Shown here in pieces: positions 18,780 to 28,776 of a stretch of 54,899 nucleotides of DNA. This DNA is from Burkholderiales bacterium (GTDB taxonomy: Bacteria; Pseudomonadota; Gammaproteobacteria; Burkholderiales; Burkholderiaceae_C): NCBI GenBank assembly GCA_026400275.1, contig JAPLPK010000072.1, positions 1 to 54,899 on the forward strand. The letters run 5' to 3'. The notes below the pieces were generated by a model. It was not told where the DNA came from. It worked only from the letters and a program-made list of their open reading frames with translations, and searched no databases. Each line of letters opens with the position of its first letter. The first letter of the stretch is position 1. A program made the translations under genes and the position numbers.

Positions 18780-19937
18780 TCATCCCCACAATTTCTGGCC
18801 CGTCAAGCGTTCGTGCTCGCGGGCGGCGTAGCGGTCCGTCATACCGGCGATGTAGTCGGCCACATTGCGCGGCACGGCATCGGCCTGGCGTGAGGCAAAG
18901 CGCACCGGCATCTCCTGAGGCGCGGCCAGATAGGCGTCGAACAACTGGCGCACCATGGTCTTGGCCAGGTCCATGGTCTCTACCACGCGGGGGTGGCGGT
19001 ACAGGTTCTTCATCAAAAAACGCTTCAGCTCCAGGGACTGGACGCGCATGTGTGGGGTAAACGACAGCAGGGGTGGACACAGCCGCGCCGCATCCGCATC
19101 GGTGGGGCCAGCTGCCTGCACGGCGGCTTGGGTGGCCGCAATCACGTCATACACCTGGGCACTGAGCATGCGGCGGATGGACTCGTACAACAGGCGGCGG
19201 GCCGGCAGCTGTGGGTATTCAGCCAAGGTCTGGTCATGGAAGTGGGCCACCAACGGCACCTCTTGCAGCTGCTCCAGCGTGATCAGGCCAGACCGCACGC
19301 CGTCGTCAATGTCGTGTGCGTTGTAGGCGATTTCGTCCGCCAAATTGCACAGCTGCGCCTCCAGGCTGGGCTGGGTGTGCGCCAGAAAGCGCTGGCCTAC
19401 GTCACCACGGCCATCGGGGTGTACGGGCGCCAAGTCCTCCAGCTTTTCGGCGTTGCTGCGAGAGCAGTGCTTCAAAATGCCTTCACGGGTCTCAAAAGTG
19501 AGGTTCAAGCCGTCGAACTGAGGGTAGCGCTCTTCCAGCGCATCGACCACGCGCAGACTTTGCAGGTTGTGCTCGAAACCGCCGTAGTCAGCCATGCAGG
19601 CGTTCAGCGCGTCCTGGCCCGCATGGCCAAACGGGGTATGGCCCAGGTCATGCGCCAGAGCAATCGCCTCCACCAGGTCTTCGTTCAGTGCAAGCGCCCT
19701 GGCGATGGAGCGGCCCAGTTGCGCCACCTCGATGGAGTGGGTCAGGCGCGTACGGAACAAGTCACCTTCGTGGTTCAAAAACACCTGGGTTTTGTAAACC
19801 AGACGCCGAAAAGCGGTGGAATGGACGATGCGGTCACGGTCGCGTTGGTATTCAGTGCGCGTGGGCGCAGCCACTTCCGGAAAGCGGCGACCCCGCGTAG
19901 CGGCCGGGTTGCAGGCGTAAGGGGCTAATTGCATCAT
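18780..19937 (-). CDS. dgt: dGTPase-like HD-domain triphosphohydrolase
   Basis: This 385-residue protein matches the deoxyguanosinetriphosphate triphosphohydrolase-like family, which removes triphosphate from dNTPs and affects dNTP pools and DNA fidelity. The HD metal site is visible as H67 in RTRLTHSIEVAQ and H96-D97 in LAHDLGHTPFGHAG; further conserved parts are SLRVVDALEERY and NLADEIAYNAHDIDD. The length suits the type 2, shorter subfamily rather than E. coli Dgt (505 residues). It follows aroB after a 74-base gap that contains a hairpin repeat. Confidence 0.92.
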   Translation of the reverse strand: MMQLAPYACNPAATRGRRFPEVAAPTRTEYQRDRDRIVHSTAFRRLVYKTQVFLNHEGDLFRTRLTHSIEVAQLGRSIARALALNEDLVEAIALAHDLGHTPFGHAGQDALNACMADYGGFEHNLQSLRVVDALEERYPQFDGLNLTFETREGILKHCSRSNAEKLEDLAPVHPDGRGDVGQRFLAHTQPSLEAQLCNLADEIAYNAHDIDDGVRSGLITLEQLQEVPLVAHFHDQTLAEYPQLPARRLLYESIRRMLSAQVYDVIAATQAAVQAAGPTDADAARLCPPLLSFTPHMRVQSLELKRFLMKNLYRHPRVVETMDLAKTMVRQLFDAYLAAPQEMPVRFASRQADAVPRNVADYIAGMTDRYAAREHERLTGQKLWG

Positions 19938-19949
19938 TCCAATCCAACA

Positions 19950-20002
19950 GGCCGCTAGCGCATATAGAGCCTGCGCAAGCAGCTACCAATTAAATAGCAA
20001 AC
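19950..20002 (+). repeat. Interspersed hairpin repeat, aroB-dgt gap
   Basis: Core GCGCA-N9-TGCGC at 19958-19976 followed by AAGCAGCTA and ATAGC at 19994-19998. It fills most of the 74-base gap between aroB and dgt, which otherwise holds nothing recognisable, and may end or slow transcription from aroB. Confidence 0.8.
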
Positions 20003-20011
20003 AGGTGCAGA

Positions 20012-21136
20012 CTAGGCGCAGCAGTAATCCACCACTTCACGCACCAGTGCATCGGGCGCACCGCGCATCACTGCGTTGCCTGGCGGCTGAATGAGCACGA
20101 ACTTGATTTCACCGGCCTCGGACTTTTTATCCACCCGCATCAGCTGCAGGTAGCGGCCCGCGTTGTCGGTAGCATCCAGCACGGCGCCACGCGTGGGCAA
20201 ACCCGCCTGCTGCACCAGGCGGGTCAGTCGCGCAACAAACGGCATGTCCACGCCGCCCAGGCGCTGCGACAAATGCGCCGCCATTACCATGCCGCTCCCC
20301 ACGCCCTCGCCGTGCAGCCAGGCGCCGTAGCCCATGCCGGCCTCAATCGCATGACCGAACGTGTGGCCAAAATTCAAAATCGCCCGCAGGCCGGACTCAC
20401 GCTCATCCTGGCCCACCACATGGGCCTTGATCTCGCAGCTGCGCTTGACGGCGTAACCCAGGGCGGCTGGGTCGCCCGCGCGCAAAGCATCGATATTCGC
20501 CTCCAGCCAATCCAGCAGCGCCATGTCGGCAATCGGGCCGTATTTGATGACTTCGGCCAAGCCAGCGCTGAGCTCACGCGCCGGCAAGGTGGCCAAGGTA
20601 TCCAGGTCGCACACCACTTTGCAGGGCTGGTAGAAGGCGCCCACCATGTTCTTGCCCAACGGATGGTTGATAGCTGTCTTGCCGCCCACCGAAGAGTCCA
20701 CCTGGGCCAGCAGCGTAGTGGGTACTTGCACAAAGGGCACTCCGCGCATGTAGCTGGCGGCGGCAAATCCGGTCATATCCCCCACTACACCGCCACCCAG
20801 CGCAAACAGCACCGTCTTGCGGTCGCAGCCGTGGCCCAGCAGGGCATCGAAAATCAGATTCAGGGTTTCCCAGGTCTTGAACGCCTCGCCATCAGGTAGC
20901 ACCACGGTGTGGATGGCCGCGTAGCGCCCCTGCAGTGCGGCCTGCAAACGCTGGGCATACAGCGGACCCACCGTAGTGTTCGTCACGATCAAGGCCGCAG
21001 CGGCGCGCGGCAGATCGGCCCAGGTGGCGGGGTTGTCCAGCAACTGGGTGCCGATCACGATGGGATAACTGCGGTCACCCAGGCTGATGGAAACGGTTTG
21101 AGGGGCAGCGGCGGAAGTAGCAGAAAGGGCATGCAT
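20012..21136 (-). CDS. aroB: 3-dehydroquinate synthase
   Basis: AroB converts DAHP to 3-dehydroquinate in the shikimate pathway, using NAD and a divalent metal. The 374-residue sequence has the NAD-binding segment [16 protein letters not shown], the substrate segment [18 protein letters not shown] and the metal-binding [11 protein letters not shown]. An N-terminal Ala/Ser-rich extension of about 12 residues precedes the conserved part. It follows aroK after 46 bases on the same strand, the usual pil-aroK-aroB order. Confidence 0.96.
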   Translation of the reverse strand: MHALSATSAAAPQTVSISLGDRSYPIVIGTQLLDNPATWADLPRAAAALIVTNTTVGPLYAQRLQAALQGRYAAIHTVVLPDGEAFKTWETLNLIFDALLGHGCDRKTVLFALGGGVVGDMTGFAAASYMRGVPFVQVPTTLLAQVDSSVGGKTAINHPLGKNMVGAFYQPCKVVCDLDTLATLPARELSAGLAEVIKYGPIADMALLDWLEANIDALRAGDPAALGYAVKRSCEIKAHVVGQDERESGLRAILNFGHTFGHAIEAGMGYGAWLHGEGVGSGMVMAAHLSQRLGGVDMPFVARLTRLVQQAGLPTRGAVLDATDNAGRYLQLMRVDKKSEAGEIKFVLIQPPGNAVMRGAPDALVREVVDYCCA

Positions 21137-21182
21137 AGCCGCACAGTTTAAGGCGGAACGCCGGGCCTACCGCCAGCGCCAC

Positions 21183-21710
21183 TCACTCAGTTGGAGGATG
21201 GGGCGTACCCAGCTCCAGCTGCATCACAATCATGTTCACCAGATTGGCGACCGATGGACGACCGGTCTCAATCACGAAATGCGCCGTCTCCCGGTACAGG
21301 GGGTCCCGCACCCCAAACAAATCGCGCAAACGGGTCAAAGGATCATTCACCTGCAGCAAGGGCCGGTTCACGTCGTTGCGCACGCGGCGAAACACTTCTT
21401 CAGGTGTGGAACGCAGGTAAATCACCTGGCAACGCTCCTTCAGGTGCAGGCGATTGGCCGGCCGCAAGGTTGCGCCGCCACCGGTCGCCAGCACGCCATG
21501 CGGCTGCAGCGTCAACTCATCCAACACAGACTCTTCCACATCGCGAAAACGCGCTTCCCCCTCACGTTCAAAGAACTCACGGATGGAGCAGCCGATGCGC
21601 TGCTCTATGACGTGGTCCGAGTCGGTGAAGGGGACTTGCAGCCGCCGGGCGAGTTGACGGCCGACGGTGGACTTACCGGAGCCGGGGAGGCCTACGAGAG
21701 CAATGTTCAC
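21183..21710 (-). CDS. aroK: Shikimate kinase
   Basis: Shikimate kinase phosphorylates shikimate with ATP. The P-loop is GLPGSGKST near residues 7-15, followed by the substrate-binding [10 protein letters not shown] and the segment [12 protein letters not shown] chose the GTG at 21708-21710 (giving [10 protein letters not shown]...), which matches the family start, over an upstream ATG at 21740 that would add ten odd residues and overlap the preceding gene. It starts 11 bases after the stop of an Ig-like lipoprotein gene, where pilQ would normally be the neighbour. Confidence 0.94.
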   Translation of the reverse strand: MNIALVGLPGSGKSTVGRQLARRLQVPFTDSDHVIEQRIGCSIREFFEREGEARFRDVEESVLDELTLQPHGVLATGGGATLRPANRLHLKERCQVIYLRSTPEEVFRRVRNDVNRPLLQVNDPLTRLRDLFGVRDPLYRETAHFVIETGRPSVANLVNMIVMQLELGTPHPPTE

Positions 21711-21721
21711 GAAAACCCAAC

Positions 21722-23446
21722 TTAACCAGCACTCCTGCAAGAACCCGAACCATACGGCGGCGTAAGAAATGATCCGTTCGTATCATCCCCATCAACAAAT
21801 GTTGTCAAAAACAACCTCTCAGCCAACCCTTGAGATCCGGCAACATTTGTCGTAGCGCGAACTCGATAAGACAACCAAGTTGCCATACGCTGCGAATACT
21901 CAACCTTTATCAACAAAATACCACTTGAATTAGTAGTCGTCACAGCTGGATCTGCATAACGAACTAACAGATCACTTTTACGCGGCTCCAACAAAGCTTG
22001 ACCATTGCTATCCACGCTGCCATTTACGTTTTCACCTGCATCCACGCTGCCATTTCGGTTTGTGTCTTCATTGGCACACCAAACGCGCTGCGGACTTGCA
22101 CTTGGGACCGTGGTATCTGACGGATAAGACGCTAACAACGACGAGGGCACCAGTCCCAACCAGTTAGAAGTTGCGACGCCACTTGAATCCTTATAGGAAT
22201 ACGCGTAAAGCCCTTTACCGTAATGCGTCAAATCCACAGAAATATCAACAGAAGCACCGGCAACCGCACGACCCGCCGAATCAGCTACGGTAACAGTAAA
22301 TGTTTTTATGTACGTACCAGAGCCCTTCTCCAGCAAATTATCGTTCCCAATAGAAATAGCAAGCGCCTGCCCCGCCACCGTTAATGTCACGGAAACAGAT
22401 GCTGGACAGTCAGTCGTAGAGGAAAAGTCTGTAGCCGAGTAACAAGCTCTAACAGCGACCCCATTTGTAGGGCTACTGTTTTGCCCAGGAATATATTGGG
22501 CAGTAACAACTCCCGAAGTATCCGTATACAAAGTAGAGGCACCTGAACTTATAGATGCGCCAACACTTGGCAAACCCGTAGTCTGATCGTCAAATCGCAC
22601 CCGAACATAGGGTATAGGAGAATTCGTAGAATCAAGAAACAAAAATCGAAGTGTTGATTTATTTGTAGATGAACCAGCAGAATTCACAGAAAGAACGTTC
22701 GGCGAAGCAGACAACGAAGGTACTGCGCCAGAAATGATTGTTGCAGTAGGAATTGCCCCGCTAAATACTTGCAACTGGTAATCAGCTGCAGACACGCCAC
22801 CGCCACTTGCAGTCGTCGTATAGGAACCAGCAACTGCTGGAGCAGTAAAAGACTTTGTACCAACCCCCGAAGAATTCGTAGTTAGTACTTGACCTTGCAA
22901 TGACGAAATACCACCACCAAGAGTCACCGTGCTTCCCACAATAGGGATGCCGGCATAGTCAACCAAAGTTGCAGCAACAACTACAGATTGACCTGGGGTT
23001 GGGGCAGAAGGGGTAAACTGCAAGGTAAGCTTGCTCCCCGTCACATTAACAACCGTTTGCTTGGTTATTCCGCCAACCGTGACCGAAACAGTGATGCTTC
23101 TGTCGGACTTGTCCGACCCAATACCAATCGTCCCGGTGTATACCCCCGTAGTGCTAGTTACAGCACCAGATGTGGGCGTAAAAACACTATTTTTATCTGC
23201 GGAAACAGTTACCGTCGAGCCAGAAACGACGTTATTACCAGAGTTAACAGCAACAACAGTAAGTGTCGCCACATCACTCCCCGCATTATTCACACTACTT
23301 TTATCTGAATATATGTAGAAATTCGAAACTGTGGATGTACTTGTAGTGGTTCCTGCCGACGTATTAGAGCCCGGATTTCCACCCCCACCACACGACGCAA
23401 AAATCATCGCGGCCACACATGCCAGCCCGACTTTCAAACAACGCAT
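21722..23446 (-). CDS. Large lipoprotein with bacterial Ig-like (Big_1-type) repeats
   Basis: A 574-residue predicted lipoprotein: [19 protein letters not shown] with lipidated Cys at residue 19, a Gly/Asn/Ser/Thr-rich linker, then several beta-rich modules with the Ig-like pattern of invasin/Big_1 domains (for example [59 protein letters not shown]). Sequence is rich in Ser and Thr and visibly lower in GC than neighbours. ATG at 23444-23446 is preferred over one 12 codons upstream that overlaps pilQ. It starts 32 bases after pilQ and ends 11 bases before aroK, so it should be co-transcribed with the pilus genes. Role unknown; a pilus- or secretin-associated surface protein is possible. Confidence 0.8.
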   Translation of the reverse strand: MRCLKVGLACVAAMIFASCGGGGNPGSNTSAGTTTSTSTVSNFYIYSDKSSVNNAGSDVATLTVVAVNSGNNVVSGSTVTVSADKNSVFTPTSGAVTSTTGVYTGTIGIGSDKSDRSITVSVTVGGITKQTVVNVTGSKLTLQFTPSAPTPGQSVVVAATLVDYAGIPIVGSTVTLGGGISSLQGQVLTTNSSGVGTKSFTAPAVAGSYTTTASGGGVSAADYQLQVFSGAIPTATIISGAVPSLSASPNVLSVNSAGSSTNKSTLRFLFLDSTNSPIPYVRVRFDDQTTGLPSVGASISSGASTLYTDTSGVVTAQYIPGQNSSPTNGVAVRACYSATDFSSTTDCPASVSVTLTVAGQALAISIGNDNLLEKGSGTYIKTFTVTVADSAGRAVAGASVDISVDLTHYGKGLYAYSYKDSSGVATSNWLGLVPSSLLASYPSDTTVPSASPQRVWCANEDTNRNGSVDAGENVNGSVDSNGQALLEPRKSDLLVRYADPAVTTTNSSGILLIKVEYSQRMATWLSYRVRATTNVAGSQGLAERLFLTTFVDGDDTNGSFLTPPYGSGSCRSAG

Positions 23447-23478
23447 AATTTTTTCCCGAAATTCAATTTCAACAGATC

Positions 23479-25617
23479 TCAACGTGAAGCTGAGCGCTCA
23501 ATAATCATCTTAGGCGTAATAAACACCAGCATTTCCTTTTTCGTGCTCGCTTGGCTCTTTGTTTTGAACAAATTTCCTAAATAGGGTATGTCGCCCAGCA
23601 CCGGGACCTTGGTAACGCTATCGGTCTCGTCCAGTGTAAAAATACCCCCGATAACTACCGTCCCTCCGTTCTCAACCAAAACCTGGGTTTTGATGTGTTT
23701 GGTGTCGATAGCAATACCCGCAGAGGTTGTTTCACCACGGCTATCTTTATTGATATCCAAGTCCAGAATAATGTTGCCCTCAGGAGTGATTTGCGGTGTA
23801 ACTTCCAGCTTCAAATTAGCCTTACGGAAAGCAACAGATGTCGCTCCGCTAGAGGTTGCTTGCTGGTATGGAAATTCAGTACCTTGCTCAATCAATGCCT
23901 TGGTTTGGTCTGCCGTCACAATTCGCGGACTTGAAACCAGCTTGCCCTTCCCATCGTTTTCCAAAGCCGATATCTCCAAGTTCAAGAATCGATTCGCTGC
24001 ACTGCTAAAAATGGACAACGCAAAAGACGCTGCGTCATACCCCCCCTGCCCTACAGCCCCCAGATTCACAAAATTGCTACTGGTATCCACAGCCGCACCA
24101 CTCGAGCCATTGCTGGCCGTCACATTGCTGTAACTCGTACCAACCGTAAAACGGGTGTTACCAGAAAGTCCGTAGCTGCCAGCAGCAGTTCCCGAAGTAG
24201 TCGAACTTCCCGCCGTAGAGCCCAGCTTTACACCCAGTGATTTACCGAATGTATCTGAGGCCTCGACAATTCGCGCCTCAATCAAAACCTGACGTACGGC
24301 AATATCCAGCTTTTTGATGAGTTCCTGAACAGCTAACAAACGGCTCGGAATATCTGTTACGAACAACTGGTTGGTACGCGGCTCAGATATCGCGGTGCCA
24401 CGAGCGCTGAGAAAGCGCGGGCCGGTGCTGACAGTTCCGTTCGCAGAGCCACCCAATTGCGTCACGATGTCCGACGCTTTGGCATAGTTCATTTGGAACG
24501 ACTGGGTCTGCAAAGGCTCCAATGCCTGCATAGATGCGATGGATTCCAAGTCCTTTTTGGTACGCGCATCAATTTCGTCCTTGGGGGCAATCCACAAGAC
24601 AGAACCCGACTTGCGCATGCCCAAGCCCTTGGAGTCCATGATGATTTGTAGTGCCTGATCCCACGGCACATCTTTCAGGCGCAAGGTAACCGACCCGGTT
24701 ACCGAGTCAGAGGTCACCACGTTGAAGTTAGTGAAGTCGGCAATGACCTGCAGCAATGCCCGCACTTCAATGCTCTGGAAGTTCAGCGACAGCTTTTCAC
24801 CAGAGAACCCTGGCGTTTGCACCAGCTTGGTGGTGTCTACTTTTTGTTGGCGTATCTCGACTACAAACTGGCCATCGCTTTGGTAGGCGCTGTGGTCCCA
24901 GGCGCCTTTAGGCTCAATAACCATGCGAACACGATCACCTTGTTGGGTGGTGGTGATGGTTTGAACGGGGGTACCAAAATCAGCGACATCCAAGCGGCGA
25001 CGCAAACCCTCGGGCAAGGTAGAGCTCAAGAACTCCACGACCAAGCTCTGCCCTTGCTGGCGCACATCCACACCGACCTGGCTGTTTTGCAGGGAAACGA
25101 TCACACGACCCGCATTGTCATCAGCGCGGCGGAAATCAATATCCTTTAGCGGTGCCTTGTCTCGGCTGCCGTTATCCGCAAAAGTGGGCGCCGCAGCCAT
25201 AATCGGAGCCGAGGCAACTGGATCGAGCACCACCAGCAAAGACTTGCCCTTGATTTCCGCCTTGTAGGAAGTGGCTTGCTTGAGATTGAGCACCACGCGC
25301 GAACGCTCACCCACTTGAACCACATTCACAGAACGCAAATTACCCTGGTTCACATCAATAGACGAACGGCCAATGCCGTTGGACACACCAGGGAAATCCA
25401 ATGCGATGCGGGCAGGAGACTGGATGGACACACCAGAAGGCAAAGCGGCCAATGGCGCAGAAAGATCAATCCGAATAACTTCGGATCCCCCTTGCAGGGA
25501 ACCTGTCACAGATTCGATCGCAGTCTGGGCATGTGCTGTGACCGAGGCCACAGCCATTGCCAATGCGATTACCAAACGGTCTAGCATGTGCCACCCCTTC
25601 AGATTTTGCTTTTTCAT
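23479..25617 (-). CDS. pilQ: Type IV pilus secretin PilQ
   Basis: PilQ forms the outer-membrane channel for type IV pili. The 712-residue protein has a signal peptide ending near AHA (residue ~30), AMIN domains (roughly 35-260) that bind peptidoglycan, secretin N-domains (roughly 290-450), and the secretin core ending with the segment VPVLGDIPYLGNLFK. A Ser/Gly/Thr-rich loop lies at about 470-530. Its ATG overlaps the pilP stop by four bases. Confidence 0.96.
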   Translation of the reverse strand: MKKQNLKGWHMLDRLVIALAMAVASVTAHAQTAIESVTGSLQGGSEVIRIDLSAPLAALPSGVSIQSPARIALDFPGVSNGIGRSSIDVNQGNLRSVNVVQVGERSRVVLNLKQATSYKAEIKGKSLLVVLDPVASAPIMAAAPTFADNGSRDKAPLKDIDFRRADDNAGRVIVSLQNSQVGVDVRQQGQSLVVEFLSSTLPEGLRRRLDVADFGTPVQTITTTQQGDRVRMVIEPKGAWDHSAYQSDGQFVVEIRQQKVDTTKLVQTPGFSGEKLSLNFQSIEVRALLQVIADFTNFNVVTSDSVTGSVTLRLKDVPWDQALQIIMDSKGLGMRKSGSVLWIAPKDEIDARTKKDLESIASMQALEPLQTQSFQMNYAKASDIVTQLGGSANGTVSTGPRFLSARGTAISEPRTNQLFVTDIPSRLLAVQELIKKLDIAVRQVLIEARIVEASDTFGKSLGVKLGSTAGSSTTSGTAAGSYGLSGNTRFTVGTSYSNVTASNGSSGAAVDTSSNFVNLGAVGQGGYDAASFALSIFSSAANRFLNLEISALENDGKGKLVSSPRIVTADQTKALIEQGTEFPYQQATSSGATSVAFRKANLKLEVTPQITPEGNIILDLDINKDSRGETTSAGIAIDTKHIKTQVLVENGGTVVIGGIFTLDETDSVTKVPVLGDIPYLGNLFKTKSQASTKKEMLVFITPKMIIERSASR

Positions 25618-26156
25618 TTCGCTCCCTCTTGTAGCACCAAACTAGCCTGCCGCTCGACCCAATCACCCGTGGCGTCTTGCACGATTTCCCGCAAACTCAT
25701 TTCGGACTCGTCAATCTTGGTCACCAAACCGTAGTTCAAACCCAAGTGGTTGCCTACACGGACCTGGTACAACAAATTATCGATACGCACCAAAGCCACG
25801 GGTTGACCGGCTTTGCGCAAGCTACCGACCATGACCATGGAGTCCACAGGATAGGCCTCAAGTGCCTCCTTGCGACGGGCCAATTCTGGGGCGATCAATG
25901 CAGTGTTCGCCACGCTCTGGGTTGAATCGCGCTTAAGTGCCTGCGTCAACTTCTGCAGGTTAAACGGGTCTACAGCGCCTTCTTGAGTATAGGCCTGGGG
26001 AATAAATTTCTTAGGCTCGACCAAGGGAATGACACGTGGATGAACCGTGCTGCGTTGCTCACTCATCCATTGGCGCAACTCATCTTCGCCGGATGCACCG
26101 CACCCAGCCAACAGCGCAATCGAAAACCCAACCAATGCATACGACAGGAACCTCAT
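25614..26156 (-). CDS. pilP: Type IV pilus inner-membrane lipoprotein PilP
   Basis: A 180-residue lipoprotein with lipobox LLAGC (Cys near 19). The region VDPFNLQKL and the C-terminal beta domain (MVMVGSLRKAGQPVALVRID...HLGLNYGLVTKI in two segments) match PilP, which links the PilMNO platform to PilQ. It overlaps pilO and pilQ by four bases on either side. Confidence 0.95.
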   Translation of the reverse strand: MRFLSYALVGFSIALLAGCGASGEDELRQWMSEQRSTVHPRVIPLVEPKKFIPQAYTQEGAVDPFNLQKLTQALKRDSTQSVANTALIAPELARRKEALEAYPVDSMVMVGSLRKAGQPVALVRIDNLLYQVRVGNHLGLNYGLVTKIDESEMSLREIVQDATGDWVERQASLVLQEGAK

Positions 26157-26812
26157 TTTTTGGCTCCTGGTTTCTGCGCCGCAATTTCATCGGCATCCAG
26201 ATATCGGAAAGTGCGCGCAGTCACATCCATCGACAAGTTGCCATCTGCTAATGGCTGAATTGAAAGATTATTTAAAGTCACAATGCGCGAAAGATTCGCC
26301 ACATCGGAAGCAAAAGATCCAATATCGTGATAACGCCCAGTAACTCTTACGGCAATAGGAAGCTCTGCGTAATAATCTTTAACAATTACTTGCCCAGGAC
26401 GGAAAACTTCAAACAGCAAACTTCGTCCCAAGCCTGCCTGGTTAATATCCGACAGCAATGCCGCCATTTCCGCCTTACTTGGCAATTGCTTTTCCAGCTG
26501 CGTCACATATTGCTGCACCTGCTCACGCTGCTTCTTCAGCGCATCCAAGTTCACCGCCTTGGCAAATTTTTTCTGGTACGTGTCGCGTAGCTCTACTTCT
26601 TTGGCGCGCTCAGCATTGAGGTCATCTTCGTAGCTGCTAAGCCAGGCAAACCAGAGAGCAAAAACCACGGCCAAAATTACAGCCAAAAACAATAGCGCGC
26701 GAGGCACCACGGGCCATTGCGACGGATCACTGGGGTGCAAGTTGCGAAACTGCTTTTGCACCGTCTCCTGTACCGCAGGGAGGTCAATATTGAATGAAGG
26801 TTTTTTAGCCAT
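26153..26812 (-). CDS. pilO: Type IV pilus alignment protein PilO
   Basis: A 219-residue protein with a short cytoplasmic N-terminus, one membrane helix (about residues 38-58), a coiled coil (about 65-110) and a ferredoxin-like periplasmic domain typical of PilO. The segment LEKQLPSKAEMAALLSDINQAG is a family hallmark (given here as two joined motifs). I use ATG at 26810-26812 (MAKKPSFNID) since the ATG 18 codons upstream would overlap pilN and add a hydrophobic, non-family start. Confidence 0.94.
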   Translation of the reverse strand: MAKKPSFNIDLPAVQETVQKQFRNLHPSDPSQWPVVPRALLFLAVILAVVFALWFAWLSSYEDDLNAERAKEVELRDTYQKKFAKAVNLDALKKQREQVQQYVTQLEKQLPSKAEMAALLSDINQAGLGRSLLFEVFRPGQVIVKDYYAELPIAVRVTGRYHDIGSFASDVANLSRIVTLNNLSIQPLADGNLSMDVTARTFRYLDADEIAAQKPGAKK

Positions 26813-26822
26813 GACAGTCTTG

Positions 26823-27446
26823 CTATGGACGAGCGGGAGCAGAAGCTGGAACGGCATCGGAAGCATCGGCGGCTTTTTGCACTTCGCTGGATCGCATCAA
26901 GCGCACACGTAGATTGAATTTGGCCACGCGCCGTTGATCCCTTGGCGTCAACGCTACGCTGCCTGCGACGATTTCCGTCAATTCGGGACGTGAGAGCCAA
27001 GGGGAGTTGTTTGCCAAATTCCTCAAGAGCTCGGAAATACGCTCGTTCGATTGAGCCACGCCTTGTATGGCGACGCTCTGGCCTTCCTGCTTAAGGCTGG
27101 TGATGTAGGTGCCGTCTGGCAGCTGTTTCACCAACTCATTCAGCAGATACACCGGCAGATTTCTATCCGCCTGCAAGTCTTCTACCGCCTTCTGGCGTTC
27201 CGTCAAAGCCTTGATCTCCGCCTCGATATTGGCGATTTCCTTGATCTGCCCGTCTAGCACCGCGACTTCTTTGGTCAAAAAAGCATTGCGCTCTTGCTGA
27301 TCAGATATCTGGTTTTCATACCAAAGAAATCCCACACCTATCAGCAAGGCGCCAAACACTGCAGACAGCGCCAAGGTGGCGTTGAAAGTCTCACGCCTAC
27401 GCTTTCGGGCCGCCTCACGGTGCGGCAATAGATTGATCAGAATCAC
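26823..27446 (-). CDS. pilN: Type IV pilus assembly protein PilN
   Basis: PilN, 207 residues, starts with the conserved INLLPHREAARKRR that binds PilM in the cytoplasm, followed by a membrane helix (about 25-45), a coiled coil and a periplasmic domain. The start is GTG at 27444-27446, overlapping the pilM stop as GTGA, with GGAGG nine bases upstream; this beats the earlier ATG at 27476. The C-terminal ~15 residues are Ala/Pro-rich. Confidence 0.94.
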   Translation of the reverse strand: MILINLLPHREAARKRRRETFNATLALSAVFGALLIGVGFLWYENQISDQQERNAFLTKEVAVLDGQIKEIANIEAEIKALTERQKAVEDLQADRNLPVYLLNELVKQLPDGTYITSLKQEGQSVAIQGVAQSNERISELLRNLANNSPWLSRPELTEIVAGSVALTPRDQRRVAKFNLRVRLMRSSEVQKAADASDAVPASAPARP

Positions 27447-28522
27447 TGCAGAAACCTCCGCATGGCCAGACCACAAGAGGTCAAATACGAAGGCGCTTCG
27501 CGCATCACTTTGTTCAGACGCACGTCACTACCCATTTCCATGCCATCGAACGGATTGACCAAAGTGCAGGCAAATGAAGAAACCTGGGTCACCGCCTCGA
27601 CAAGGCCCGGCAAGGAGGCAGAGCCTCCAGCCAGAAACACCATGTCCACCGAGTTATACGGCGTGCTGGTGAAGAAGAATTGCAGCGCCCGCCCGACTTC
27701 CTGGGCCAAGCTGTCCACAAAGGGCTGCAGTACGACGCTGGCGTAGTCCTCTGGCAGTTCACCACTGCGTTTTTTGGACTCAGCCTCTTCCGGGGAAAAC
27801 CCATACTGCCGGACGATCAGTTGCGTCAGCTGAGCACCACCAAACGCCTGGTCACGCTCATACAAGACCTCGTCGTTGCAAATGATCTGCATACTGGTGG
27901 TCAAAGCTCCTACCTCAAACAGTGCCACCTTGAGGTTGACACCTTGGTTGGGCATGCGCTCAATCAACCGCGAAGTTGCCAAGCGAGAGGAGTAGGACTC
28001 AATGTCCAAAACCACTGGGTTCAGGCCTGCAGCCTCCGCCAACCCTTGTCGATCTTGAACTTTTTCTTTGCGCGACGCGGCAATCAACACATCCAGATCG
28101 CCTGCAGAACTTGCACTCGGGCCCACCACACAAAAATCCAAGCTCACTTCTTCCAGAGAAAACGGGATGTATTGATTGGCCTCTGATTCGACCTGGACTT
28201 CCAACTCCATATCAGACATGCCACCAGGCAACACGATTCGCTTGGTAATCACGGCCGATGGAGGCAACGCCATGGCCACGTTCTTGGTGCGAGTACCGCT
28301 TTTCTTGACCAACCGACGCACAGCTTCCGCTACTTCGTCGAATTTTTCGATATTTCCATCGGTGATCCAGCCGCGTTCGAGCGGCTCAATCGCGCACCGC
28401 TTCAAAACCAAATTACCGGCAGCATCGTGGTCCAGCTCGACCAGCTTCAGGCTGGATGAGCTCACGTCAATACCCAATAGCGGCAAAGGTTTACGGCTGA
28501 ATAACGATCCCAATGAGATCAA
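27443..28522 (-). CDS. pilM: Type IV pilus actin-like ATPase PilM
   Basis: PilM is the cytoplasmic, actin-like component that recruits PilN. The 359-residue protein has the ATPase-fold segments LLGIDVSSSSLKLVEL, KVALFEVGALTTSMQI and MVFLAGGSASLPGLVEAV. The start is TTG at 28520-28522, supported by AGGAG spaced six bases upstream; no ATG or GTG fits the conserved N-terminus. A 254-base divergent gap separates it from the PBP1A gene and should hold both promoters. I could not assign -10/-35 boxes with confidence. Confidence 0.94.
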   Translation of the reverse strand: MISLGSLFSRKPLPLLGIDVSSSSLKLVELDHDAAGNLVLKRCAIEPLERGWITDGNIEKFDEVAEAVRRLVKKSGTRTKNVAMALPPSAVITKRIVLPGGMSDMELEVQVESEANQYIPFSLEEVSLDFCVVGPSASSAGDLDVLIAASRKEKVQDRQGLAEAAGLNPVVLDIESYSSRLATSRLIERMPNQGVNLKVALFEVGALTTSMQIICNDEVLYERDQAFGGAQLTQLIVRQYGFSPEEAESKKRSGELPEDYASVVLQPFVDSLAQEVGRALQFFFTSTPYNSVDMVFLAGGSASLPGLVEAVTQVSSFACTLVNPFDGMEMGSDVRLNKVMREAPSYLTSCGLAMRRFLQ

Positions 28523-28776
28523 ATCCTTCTCCTGGTAGAGCGCAAGACGCTACAAAATCTAACAAATTTTGGGGATGCTATCAGCAAGATTGGGGCCGGC
28601 AAAGCATATTTATCAATACGCCGAACCCATTCGTGGCTGAAAAACACCGCTGCTGCGGCATGGTATCCGGACAATGCGCCAAGTCTACTGCGTGAGCCAT
28701 ACCGAGCGTAAAGGCAAAATGAGGGCAATTTACGTAGCTTTCATTCCCATCGTCTCTATTTGGCACTCTGTTTGTT

